The translations under genes were made by a program, and so were the position numbers. The notes beneath the pieces were generated by a model that searched no databases, was not told the origin of the DNA, and worked only from the letters and a program-made list of their open reading frames with translations. From Gammaproteobacteria bacterium (GTDB lineage Bacteria; Pseudomonadota; Gammaproteobacteria; Steroidobacterales; Woeseiaceae): a DNA stretch of 64,000 nucleotides. Location of the stretch: NCBI GenBank assembly GCA_029863305.1, contig JAOTVR010000007.1:1-64000 (forward strand), in the 5' to 3' direction. Below, piece by piece: positions 55,300-63,213 of the stretch (position 1 is its first letter; each line of letters starts with the position of its first letter).

Positions 55300-56424
55300 T
55301 CACGCAGCCAATTTGTCGAGGTGCCAGTCGGCGTTGCCAAACATCTGGCCGATCGCTGTCAACCGCTTGAAATAGTGCGCGATATCGGTGTCCCAGCAAA
55401 CACCCATTGCGCCATGCAGCTGCACGGCTTCCTGGCCGACCTTCTGGCCGGCCGTACCAACCTGATACTTCAGAGCGCTGATCGATTTTTTCGCTTCGTC
55501 AGACTGATCAGCGTTTGCCATCGAAGCCCAGATCAACAACGAATAGCTCTGCTCGCAGGCTGTCAGCATGTCGACCATACGGTGCTGAAGAGCCTGAAAA
55601 CTGCCGATCGGCACGCCGAACTGCACACGGTTTTTTGAATACTCAACCGTTTTCTCGGTCATGACCTGCATGATGCCGACCGCCTCAGCGCATACCGCGA
55701 GCGTGGCCTCATCGATGACTGCGTCAAGAGTCGCGTAAGCTTTGTTGACGTCGCCAAGCAGAGCGCCGCCATCGGCTCGCACATTTTCGAGGCGAATTTC
55801 CGCGGCCTGATGCGCGTCCACGGTCCGATACGACCGCCTGGTCACGCCGTCGGCCATGCCTTCCACCGCAAATAACGTAATGCCAGTGGCGGAAGTGCTG
55901 TCACCCGAGGTTCGCGCCGGAATTATCAGCAACCCGGCATGACCGCCATTGCAGACGACGCTTTTGTGGCCGTTGATCACCCAGCCATCGGCATCAGCCA
56001 CGGCCGTGGTTTCTATATTTGCCAGATCATAGCGACTCTGCGGCTCGGCGAATGCCAGCGCCGTCTGCAGTTCACCGGCAATGAGTGGTTGCATCCATTT
56101 TGCTTTTTGGCTTTCGTTGGCGATGCGTCGCAATACGCCACCGGCCAACACGATATTGGCGAGATAAGGTTCCACAATCAGCCCGCGTCCGAACTGCTGC
56201 ATCATGAGCATTGACTCGATCGGTCCGCCATCGAACCCGCCATCGGCCTCGGAGAACGGAATGGCCGTCCAGCCCAGTTCGGCGAAGGTCCGCCAGACCG
56301 AGCTGCTGTATCCCTGTTCGGATGCCGCAATTGTCTGCCGCGTGTCGAAATCGTAGTCATTGGCGATGAATTTCTCGGCGCTTTCGGCCAGCATCGACTG
56401 CACTTCGGTTAATGAGAAATCCAC
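55300..56424 (-). CDS. Acyl-CoA dehydrogenase family, probable non-catalytic partner subunit
   Basis: A 374-residue protein of the acyl-CoA dehydrogenase fold: MDFSLTEVQSMLAESAEKF, AFAEPQSRYDL in the middle domain and QLHGAMGVCWDTDIAHYFKRL near the C-terminus. The flavin-loop and catalytic features look degenerate compared with its neighbour (no YGGxxEIQ-type motif). It follows the next gene by 11 nt. Such unequal pairs form alpha2beta2 enzymes in steroid or long-chain acid degradation. Substrate unknown. Confidence 0.83.
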   Translation of the reverse strand: MDFSLTEVQSMLAESAEKFIANDYDFDTRQTIAASEQGYSSSVWRTFAELGWTAIPFSEADGGFDGGPIESMLMMQQFGRGLIVEPYLANIVLAGGVLRRIANESQKAKWMQPLIAGELQTALAFAEPQSRYDLANIETTAVADADGWVINGHKSVVCNGGHAGLLIIPARTSGDSTSATGITLFAVEGMADGVTRRSYRTVDAHQAAEIRLENVRADGGALLGDVNKAYATLDAVIDEATLAVCAEAVGIMQVMTEKTVEYSKNRVQFGVPIGSFQALQHRMVDMLTACEQSYSLLIWASMANADQSDEAKKSISALKYQVGTAGQKVGQEAVQLHGAMGVCWDTDIAHYFKRLTAIGQMFGNADWHLDKLAA

Positions 56425-56435
56425 GCGTTACGCCC

Positions 56436-57638
56436 CTACAAGCCCAGCACATGCTTGGCAATGATGTTCTTCTGGATTTCGTTTGAACCGCCGTAGATAG
56501 ACGCTTTACGAAAATTGAAATAGCGCAGAGAGGACGTCGTCTCGGCACCTTCACCGACACGGGCGTCTTCCGGAAAATCGAGCACATACTGGTCTGGCAC
56601 ATAGGGCAATGCATAATATCCGGCCGCTTCCATATAGAGCGCGTCGGTGGCTTGCTGCAGCTCTGTGCCCTTGAGCTTGAGGATCGACGATTCAGGCCCC
56701 GGGGCCTTGCCGGAAGCGACTGCAGCCAGGGTGCGCAGCTCGGTAAACTCGAGTGCTTTCAGCTCAACTTCCGTCGCTGCAAGTTTGCGCATGAAGTTGC
56801 GATCGTTGACAAGCGGCGCCGCGCCGCGAACAGACCGAGCAGCCTGTGCACGCAGCTTTTTGAGGCGATAATTCGTGCTCGCGACGCCGGCCGTGCCGGT
56901 GCGCTCGTGTTGCAGCAGCACCTTGCCATAGGTCCAGCCTTTACCTTCCTCTCCCACCAGGTTCTCGACCGGCACTTGCACATCGTCGAAGTGAACTTCG
57001 TTAATCTCATGGTCGCCCTCGATCGTAAGAATTGGAGTGACCGTTACGCCGGGCGTTTGCATATCGATTAGCAGGAAACTGATTCCTTCCTGACGCCGCG
57101 CAACATCGCTGCTCGTTCTGACAAGACAAAAGATCCAGTCCGCGTGCTGCCCGAGGGTTGTCCACGTCTTCGTACCGTTCACGACATAGTGGTCGCCTTC
57201 CAGGTCCGCCCGGGTCTTCAATGAGGCAAGGTCGGAGCCGGAACCTGGCTCCGAGTAACCCTGGCACCACCAGACGTTACTTTCGAGGATGTCCGGCAGG
57301 AATCGCAGTTTCTGCGCTTCGTTGCCAAAGGTGTAGATAATGGGTCCGACCATGCCGAGCCCGAACGGAATGATATTGGGCGAATTCGCGTCGGCCATCT
57401 CCGTGCCGAATATGTATTTTTGCGCTATTGTCCAGCCTGTTCCACCATACTCGATCGGCCAGTTGTAACCAGCCCAACCTTTGCTGAACAGCGCTTTCTG
57501 GAATCGAATATGGTCTTCGCGCTCCAGTGGAACGTTCTGGCGCTGTTTCCGGGCGATATCCTCGGGTATTTCGTTGCGGAAGAAAGCTCTGACTTCGTCG
57601 CGAAACGCAAGTTCGTCTTCACTGAAGGTGACATGCAT
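56436..57638 (-). CDS. Acyl-CoA dehydrogenase, probable catalytic subunit
   Basis: A 400-residue acyl-CoA dehydrogenase: HVTFSEDELAFRDEVRAFFR, QGYSEPGSGSDLASLKTRA, the FAD/substrate stretch VVNGTKTWTTLGQHADWIF, and the C-terminal IYGGSNEIQKNIIAKHVLGL, the canonical FAD/interface motif. It is the better conserved of the adjacent pair, and the ATG is preceded by a reasonable spacing (CAGGTAATTC). It probably catalyses alpha-beta desaturation of an acyl-CoA. It is divergent from moaA with a roughly 100-bp gap. Confidence 0.9.
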   Translation of the reverse strand: MHVTFSEDELAFRDEVRAFFRNEIPEDIARKQRQNVPLEREDHIRFQKALFSKGWAGYNWPIEYGGTGWTIAQKYIFGTEMADANSPNIIPFGLGMVGPIIYTFGNEAQKLRFLPDILESNVWWCQGYSEPGSGSDLASLKTRADLEGDHYVVNGTKTWTTLGQHADWIFCLVRTSSDVARRQEGISFLLIDMQTPGVTVTPILTIEGDHEINEVHFDDVQVPVENLVGEEGKGWTYGKVLLQHERTGTAGVASTNYRLKKLRAQAARSVRGAAPLVNDRNFMRKLAATEVELKALEFTELRTLAAVASGKAPGPESSILKLKGTELQQATDALYMEAAGYYALPYVPDQYVLDFPEDARVGEGAETTSSLRYFNFRKASIYGGSNEIQKNIIAKHVLGL

Positions 57639-57735
57639 TGAATTACCTGGAGAAATGGCCCGGCGGTCAAAAAAGCATGCAGGATTTGGTGGCCAAAATA
57701 AAGAACAACGCGTCCGGATCGTGCAGAATGCAGAT

Positions 57736-58797
57736 ATGACGTCAAAAATAATTGCCGACGATTCGGCCGGTTATATCGCGCATGAAGTCCGTGACGCGCT
57801 CGATCGACCACTGCACGACCTGCGCATCTCGCTGCTGGATCGCTGCAACTTCCGTTGCCCGTATTGCATGCCGGAGACTGAATTTCACGACGACTATCAG
57901 TTTCTTACGCGATCGCAGCGACTGACGCACAAGGAAATACTGCAAGTGGCACATGTCGCAACGCAGCTCGGCGTTTCCAAACTTCGCCTGACCGGAGGTG
58001 AGCCGCTGCTGGACAAGAAACTGCCGGAACTCGTCAGGGGCCTTGCCGCATTGCCTGGCGTAGAGGATCTTGCGCTGACGACGAATGCCATATTGCTCGC
58101 GCCGATCGCTGCCGAGCTGGCGGAAGCGGGCTTACATCGTGTCACGATCAGCCTGGACAGCATGGACGAGCAGGTATTCAGGACGATGAGCGGCGGTCGC
58201 GGGGAGCTGGCGACAGTGCTCGCCGGCATCAAAGCGGCCGAGGAGGCTGGCCTGTCGCCGATCAAGATAAATGTCGTCGTCGAACGCGGTGTGAATGACC
58301 ACACGGTGCTCGAATTGCTCGACCATTTTCGCGGTACGGGCCACATCGTCCGTCTGATCGAATTCATGGATGTCGGCAATCGCAACGGTTGGCGCAGGAT
58401 GCAGGTCGTGCCATCGAGAGAGTTGCTCGCCAAAGTGCAGGAGCGCTGGCCGTTGCGTTCGCTCGATCGCAACTATCCGGGCGAAGTCGCGCGCCGCTAT
58501 CAATATGTTGACGGTCAGGGGGAAATTGGCTTTATTTCCTCTGTCACGGAGCCATTCTGTGGCAGCTGCAGCCGGGCAAGACTGTCGTCGGACGGGATGC
58601 TTTATACTTGCTTGTTCGCAACGCAGGGCACGGATCTTCGTGAGCCGATCCGCAATGGCGCGAATGACGACGAGCTTGGCGACATTCTGTCGCGAATCTG
58701 GTTGCAGCGTGCCGATCGCTATAGCGAATTGCGGCGGTCCGATGTCGCCGAGCACCATGCGCTGAGCAAGGTTGAGATGTATCGAATTGGTGGATAG
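57736..58797 (+). CDS. moaA: GTP 3',8-cyclase (MoaA), molybdenum cofactor synthesis
   Basis: The ORF opens at 57481; I choose ATG 57736 (MTSKIIADDSAGY), giving 353 residues. The radical SAM site is DRCNFRCPYCMPE (CxxxCxxC) and the second iron-sulfur cluster is held by FCGSCSRARLSSDGMLYTCL. The C-terminus ends RIGG, the required GG pair. It converts GTP to 3',8-cyclo-H2GTP, the first step of Moco synthesis. It is the first gene of a five-gene operon with no gap to moaC. Confidence 0.96.
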   Translation: MTSKIIADDSAGYIAHEVRDALDRPLHDLRISLLDRCNFRCPYCMPETEFHDDYQFLTRSQRLTHKEILQVAHVATQLGVSKLRLTGGEPLLDKKLPELVRGLAALPGVEDLALTTNAILLAPIAAELAEAGLHRVTISLDSMDEQVFRTMSGGRGELATVLAGIKAAEEAGLSPIKINVVVERGVNDHTVLELLDHFRGTGHIVRLIEFMDVGNRNGWRRMQVVPSRELLAKVQERWPLRSLDRNYPGEVARRYQYVDGQGEIGFISSVTEPFCGSCSRARLSSDGMLYTCLFATQGTDLREPIRNGANDDELGDILSRIWLQRADRYSELRRSDVAEHHALSKVEMYRIGG

Positions 58798-59274
58798 ATG
58801 AGCAAGCTGAGCCATATAGACGAGCGCAACAGGCCGACGATGGTCGATGTCAGCAACAAGGCAGCGACCGCGCGAGAAGCTCATGCACGAACGATGGTCG
58901 AGTTGCCGGCCGTTGTGCTTGCTGAGCTCGACGGTGATGAGATCATGACCAGGAAAGGTCCGGTATTCGCCACCGCAATCATCGCGGGCGTGATGGCGGC
59001 GAAAAAGACACACGAGCTTATCCCGTTCTGCCATCCCCTTGGGCTCGAGAATTGCAACATCAATATTGCAATCGAGGAGCAACACGCCGTGATCGATTGC
59101 CGTTGCAAAGTTCACCACAAGACCGGCGTCGAGATGGAGGCATTAACCGGTGCTTCGGTCGCCGCTTTGGCCATCTACGATATGTGCAAGGCGATGTCGC
59201 ATGACATCGTCATCCGTGAGACACGTCTGCTGTCCAAGACCGGTGGCAAACGGGACTTCAGTCATGGCACATAA
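58798..59274 (+). CDS. moaC: Cyclic pyranopterin monophosphate synthase
   Basis: The 158-residue protein has MVDVSNKAATAREAHA, HELIPFCHPLGLENCNI (conserved H-H), and GVEMEALTGASVAALAIYDMCKA with the catalytic lysine in the DMCKA segment. It makes cyclic pyranopterin from the MoaA product. The ATG touches the moaA stop, and the gene overlaps mobA by 11 nt. Confidence 0.97.
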   Translation: MSKLSHIDERNRPTMVDVSNKAATAREAHARTMVELPAVVLAELDGDEIMTRKGPVFATAIIAGVMAAKKTHELIPFCHPLGLENCNINIAIEEQHAVIDCRCKVHHKTGVEMEALTGASVAALAIYDMCKAMSHDIVIRETRLLSKTGGKRDFSHGT

Positions 59275-59854
59275 CGCGACGTACGGCCTCGTGCTTGCCG
59301 GCGGAGAGAGTCGCCGCATGGGACATGACAAGGCACTGCTCGTGCGCGATGGGCAAAGTCAACTCGAGTACGTTACGAGCATCGTGGCCGGCTGCGTTGA
59401 CCGGCTGTTCGTGTCCACGCGACGCGAGCAGCACGATGATGCCGAGCGGAGTCGCTTCGATACCATCACTGATCGTTACGAGGGCATTGGACCTGTGGCC
59501 GGAATTCTCTCGGCAATGGACGAGTATCCGCAGGCCGACTGGCTTGTCGTCGCTTGCGACTTGCCTAACATCGATGCCGACACGCTCACGTTTCTGCTTG
59601 CGAATCGTTCGCCGGATAAACCGTTTACGGCATTCAGGAGCAGTTATGACGAACTACCAGAGCCCTTGTGTGCACTGTACGTGGCCAGTAGTAATGCCAT
59701 CGTCCGGCAGTTCGTTGCGGATGGCGTCGTTTGCCCGCGCAAGATTCTGATGCAGTCGGATACCTTATTGCTCGAGCAGCCTGATCCGCACGCGCTGGAC
59801 AACGTCAATACCCCCGATGACCTGCGCGGAAGCGTTCTCGAGGCGGTGCGGTGA
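59264..59854 (+). CDS. mobA: Molybdenum cofactor guanylyltransferase
   Basis: The ORF opens at 59150 inside moaC; the ATG at 59264 (MAHNATYGLVLAGG) gives 196 residues. The nucleotide signature LAGGESRRMGHDKALL is standard, and VVACDLPNIDADTL follows. It attaches GMP to Moco to make MGD, used by DMSO-reductase-type enzymes. The overlaps with moaC and moaD (4 nt) show tight coupling. Confidence 0.93.
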   Translation: MAHNATYGLVLAGGESRRMGHDKALLVRDGQSQLEYVTSIVAGCVDRLFVSTRREQHDDAERSRFDTITDRYEGIGPVAGILSAMDEYPQADWLVVACDLPNIDADTLTFLLANRSPDKPFTAFRSSYDELPEPLCALYVASSNAIVRQFVADGVVCPRKILMQSDTLLLEQPDPHALDNVNTPDDLRGSVLEAVR

Positions 59855-60093
59855 AGACGATCACGGTGCGCTATTTCGCGATGTTCCGCGAACACGCGGG
59901 GCTGGACGAGGAGACATTGACGATCGATGCAAACGATGCGGCCGATGTTTTTCGCGCGACGCGGAGCCGACATGGGTCTTCTGAGCCGTCCGGTCATTGC
60001 AAGGTCGCAATCAATGACGTAATGGCCAGTTGGGAATCGCCGATCAATGACGGTGACACGGTCTTGTTGTTCCCACCCGTGGCAGGCGGCTGA
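59851..60093 (+). CDS. moaD: Molybdopterin synthase small subunit
   Basis: The 80-residue ubiquitin-like protein ends in FPPVAGG, whose GG is thiocarboxylated to supply sulfur to MoaE. TVRYFAMFREHAGLDEE is a typical beta-grasp start. The GTG start overlaps the mobA stop by 4 nt. Confidence 0.95.
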   Translation: MKTITVRYFAMFREHAGLDEETLTIDANDAADVFRATRSRHGSSEPSGHCKVAINDVMASWESPINDGDTVLLFPPVAGG

Positions 60094-60094
60094 C

Positions 60095-60523
60095 ATGATC
60101 GAGTTGACCACGTCCGCAATTGACCCCGACGAGCGGCGCAGAACCTTGTTCGACCCCGGTGCGGGCGCATACTCCAGCTTCGAAGGCTGGATTCGCAATG
60201 AGAATGAAGGCAAGCGGGTTCTCAGGCTCGAATACGAAGCCTATGTGCCCGTGGCGATCAGCGAAGGTGAGAAGATCCTTGCAGAGGCGGGCGATCGGTT
60301 TCCACATTTGCATGCTCATTGCGTACACCGCACGGGGCTGCTTGAAATTGGCGACTGTGCGGTATGGGTCGGCGTCTCATCGCCCCATCGCGATGAGGCC
60401 TTTCGGGCGTGCCGTTTCGTCATCGACCAGATCAAGGTGCGCCTGCCGATCTGGAAAAAGGAACACTATGCGGATGGCCACTCGGGCTGGGTCAATTGCG
60501 AACGCTGCGCGCGATCTGCCTGA
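60095..60523 (+). CDS. moaE: Molybdopterin synthase large subunit
   Basis: The ORF opens at 60047 inside moaD; the ATG at 60095 (MIELTTSAIDPDE) is right after the moaD stop and gives 142 residues. FEGWIRNENEGKRVLRLEYEAY, HRTGLLEIGDCAVWVGVSSPHRDEAF and KVRLPIWKKEHYADG are MoaE signatures, including the catalytic lysine in PIWKKE. It builds the dithiolene of Moco with MoaD. The end overlaps the convergent mocA-like gene by 32 nt. Confidence 0.95.
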   Translation: MIELTTSAIDPDERRRTLFDPGAGAYSSFEGWIRNENEGKRVLRLEYEAYVPVAISEGEKILAEAGDRFPHLHAHCVHRTGLLEIGDCAVWVGVSSPHRDEAFRACRFVIDQIKVRLPIWKKEHYADGHSGWVNCERCARSA

Positions 60524-61097
60524 GATCCTCCGGTGTGTCGATATCAATGGCAGCTGGTTCAAACGTCACATTGCGCACGGTGAAGCGCTGATCCGCCAGC
60601 AGGTGTCTGCCACCTGCATCGTCCCCAAGCGTCAAAAGGTCGCCGAAACAGCCGCGCGGGAACAGGACGGGCGCACCTGTCGTGCCCGCAAATGCCGTCG
60701 CGACAATCTCATCGTCGGCGCCGCTCCACGCTGTCTGCAGTGCCTGCAGGTGCGCGGCCGTGATCAAAGCCTGGTCAGCAAGCACTACGACGATCGCCCG
60801 GGCAACGTGTTGCACCGAGCGAACTGCTTGCGCAATCGATGTGCCAAGCCCATCGGCATAGTCATCGTTGCGCAGAAAAAACCCCGGCAACGGATCACAG
60901 GCAGCAATGACAGCTTTCCAGTCGTGGCCGACGACCAGTATCGTGTTAGCGCCGCAGGCCAGGACGGCGAGTTCCAGCGCTCGTTGTACGAGTGGTGTGC
61001 CGTCGATTTCGGCCAGTTGCTTGCTGGACCCAAAGCGCGAGGCCGAACCTGCCGCCATGACTGCGGCGAACACTGAATGTGGCTCTGAGGCGGTCAT
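60492..61097 (-). CDS. MocA/MobA-like nucleotidyltransferase (Moco cytidylyltransferase-like)
   Basis: I choose ATG 61097 (MTASEPHSVFAAVMAAG), 201 residues. It has the nucleotidyltransferase fold: MAAGSASRFGSSKQLAEIDGTPLVQ and VVVLADQALITAAHL. The G-S-SKQL pattern is that of MocA-type enzymes, which add CMP to Moco for xanthine-dehydrogenase-type enzymes, rather than MobA. It fits with the XdhC-family gene at 45 kb. It is convergent with moaE and overlaps its end. Confidence 0.88.
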   Translation of the reverse strand: MTASEPHSVFAAVMAAGSASRFGSSKQLAEIDGTPLVQRALELAVLACGANTILVVGHDWKAVIAACDPLPGFFLRNDDYADGLGTSIAQAVRSVQHVARAIVVVLADQALITAAHLQALQTAWSGADDEIVATAFAGTTGAPVLFPRGCFGDLLTLGDDAGGRHLLADQRFTVRNVTFEPAAIDIDTPEDLRQIARSVRN

Positions 61098-61183
61098 ATG
61101 ATGCCATTCTAGCCTCACTAGCAGAAAAAATCGGCGTCGGAAACTTGCGGCAGAAGAAGCTTCTGTGTATTTCTAGCGGCATC

Positions 61184-61645
61184 GTGAAGCTAATCAGATC
61201 AGTTGCAGATGCCAAGGCGCTGGAAGGCGAGGAGATCGGTTTATCCGACTGGGCCGTAATCGATCAGCATCGTATCGACCAATTTGCCGAAGCAACTGCT
61301 GATCACCAGTGGATTCATGTCGATACGGAGCGGGCAGCCAGAGAGTTGCCAAATGGCAAGACCATCGCTCACGGTTATCTCACCCTGGCCCTGATACCGG
61401 CCCTGACAGCGGACTTCATTGAGGTCGAGAATCTTGCCAGGGTCTTCAATTTTGGCGCTAACAAGGTTCGCTTCTACACACCCGTTCCGGCGGGCGCAAT
61501 GGTTCGTGCGCGGGCAAAACTGCTGCAGGCGCGATTTCGAGGTGGTGCGCTGTTGTTGTCGTCGGAAGTCCGCATCGAAGTGCAAGGTGAGCGAAAACCC
61601 GCCTGCGTTGCGGAGATTCTCGGCATGTACTATTTCACCGAGTAG
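61184..61645 (+). CDS. MaoC-like (R)-hydratase family protein
   Basis: The ORF starts at 61079 within the mocA-like gene; I favour the GTG at 61184 (VKLIRSVADAKALEGEEIG), giving 153 residues. Hot-dog-fold hydratase motifs are FAEATADHQWIHVDTERA (catalytic D and H) and IAHGYLTLALIPAL. Members hydrate or dehydrate enoyl-CoA or other thioesters. It may work with the acyl-CoA dehydrogenase pair at 55-57 kb, but is not in an operon with it. Confidence 0.88.
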   Translation: MKLIRSVADAKALEGEEIGLSDWAVIDQHRIDQFAEATADHQWIHVDTERAARELPNGKTIAHGYLTLALIPALTADFIEVENLARVFNFGANKVRFYTPVPAGAMVRARAKLLQARFRGGALLLSSEVRIEVQGERKPACVAEILGMYYFTE

Positions 61646-61701
61646 TGCCGCACGTCAGGGGTCAGAGCGCTTCCTCACGAAGGGTTTCTGACCCTGGAGG
61701 A

Positions 61702-63198
61702 TTAGCGCGTGTGCAACCACCCAGGCAGGAAGGAATAGGGGTCGGCATCCACCGATCGATTCCAGTCGACGTTATTTTCTTCGAGTAATTCCTGCAGACT
61801 GCCATCTTTGCACGCGTCGAATGTCTCCGATGCACCGCCCAGGTGTTTTCCTCCGATATAAACCTGCGGAATCGTTTTCTGTCCGGTGCGGCTTTCGATC
61901 GCTTTGCGGATCTTGCCACCCTTGTTGTCTTCCTGGTAGGCGACCGAATCGAGATCGATTGAGCGGTAGGGGATCTCATACGCGGCAAACATCTTGCGCA
62001 CCGACCAGCAAAACTCACACCATTCGAGAGCGAATAATACAACCGGATTCCCGGCGTCATGCGTCACCTGATCGAGAAATTCGAGCGCTTCGGTCGGCGC
62101 ATCGGGAGCCGGCGGCTGCTTTGGGTCCGACTCAGATGCGGGTGGCGGTGGCGCATCGAAACGATAATTAGGCGTCGACCGGGAGATTTGCGCCTCTTCC
62201 TCAGTCATGTCCTCCGGAATTCCATCGAATAACGGCGTACTCAGGTAACGCTCCCCGGTATCAGGCAGCATGCACAGAATATTCGAGCCCGGTTCTGCCT
62301 TGGCCGCCACGGTCAGCGCGCCGGCGAGAGTAGCCCCGGCCGAGATCCCTACGAATATGCCTTCATCGCGTGCAAGCGATTTTGACAGGCGCAGTGCATC
62401 ATCGCCCGCTATCGGGATGATCTCGTCGATCAACTTCGCATCGACGACATCTTCGGTGAGCCTGGGAATGAAATCAGGACTCCAGCCCTGCATCAGATGT
62501 GGCCGGAACATCGGATGACTTTCGCTGATCGATCCATCGTCCGCGCGTGCCTGCGGTATGCCGCTGCCGAGTATCGGTGAATTGTCGGGTTCGCAAACGA
62601 TGACTTTCGTCGCGGGGCTTTTTTCCTTGAGTACGCGGGATACACCTTTCAGTGTTCCGCCGGTACCGAACCCCGTCACCCAGTAGTCGAGACTGATGCC
62701 ATCGAACGCCCGCAAAATTTCGGGCGCTGTCGTGCGCGAATGTGCGTTGGCATTCGCCTCGTTCTCGAACTGCCGCACGAGAAACCAGCCGTGCTGGTCC
62801 GCGAGTTCGACGGCTTTTGCCAGCATCCCGCTGCCTTTCAATGCCGCGGGCGTGAGTACGACTTTGGCGCCGAGAAAGCGCATCATCCTGCGGCGTTCGA
62901 GGCTGAAACTTTCGGCCATGGTAACGACGAGCGGGTAGCCCTTCTGGGCACAGACCATCGCCAGGCCGATGCCGGTATTGCCACTGGTCGCTTCGATAAC
63001 GGTCTGCCCGGGCTGCAATGCGCCACTTTGCTCTGCGTCCTCGATGACGCCAAGCGCGAGCCGGTCCTTGACGGACCCCATTGGATTGAACGACTCGATC
63101 TTGACGAACAGGTTGACATTGCCGGGACCAATCTTGTTCAGCTTGACGATCGGCGTGTTGCCGATGGTCTGCAGAATGTTTGAGTAGATACCAGTCAT
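61702..63198 (-). CDS. Cysteine synthase-glutaredoxin fusion protein
   Basis: The 498-residue protein joins a PLP O-acetylserine sulfhydrylase (about 1-320) to a glutaredoxin-like domain (about 370-475). The PLP lysine is K44 in NPMGSVKDRLA and the phosphate loop is EATSGNTGIGLA (about 69-80). A PPPPASESDPKQPPAP linker separates the domains. The Grx active site is ALEWCEFCWSVRKMF with CxxC (CEFC), and KTIPQVYIGGKHLGG gives the cis-proline. Family enzymes are usually about 310-320 residues without a Grx part. The domain may supply reducing power or sense redox state for cysteine formation. The start ATG lies 15 nt after the upstream (M49) gene stop. Confidence 0.9.
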   Translation of the reverse strand: MTGIYSNILQTIGNTPIVKLNKIGPGNVNLFVKIESFNPMGSVKDRLALGVIEDAEQSGALQPGQTVIEATSGNTGIGLAMVCAQKGYPLVVTMAESFSLERRRMMRFLGAKVVLTPAALKGSGMLAKAVELADQHGWFLVRQFENEANANAHSRTTAPEILRAFDGISLDYWVTGFGTGGTLKGVSRVLKEKSPATKVIVCEPDNSPILGSGIPQARADDGSISESHPMFRPHLMQGWSPDFIPRLTEDVVDAKLIDEIIPIAGDDALRLSKSLARDEGIFVGISAGATLAGALTVAAKAEPGSNILCMLPDTGERYLSTPLFDGIPEDMTEEEAQISRSTPNYRFDAPPPPASESDPKQPPAPDAPTEALEFLDQVTHDAGNPVVLFALEWCEFCWSVRKMFAAYEIPYRSIDLDSVAYQEDNKGGKIRKAIESRTGQKTIPQVYIGGKHLGGASETFDACKDGSLQELLEENNVDWNRSVDADPYSFLPGWLHTR

Positions 63199-63213
63199 TC
63201 GATCAGCCTCTTG

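Noticed and set aside
54405-55370. 321-aa plus-strand ORF
   Set aside because: Opposite the VUT transporter; strongly charged shadow translation.
58132-59118. 328-aa minus-strand ORF
   Set aside because: Opposite moaA and moaC, which carry complete catalytic motifs.
60120-61076. 318-aa plus-strand ORF
   Set aside because: Out of frame with moaE and opposite the mocA-like gene; no domain visible.
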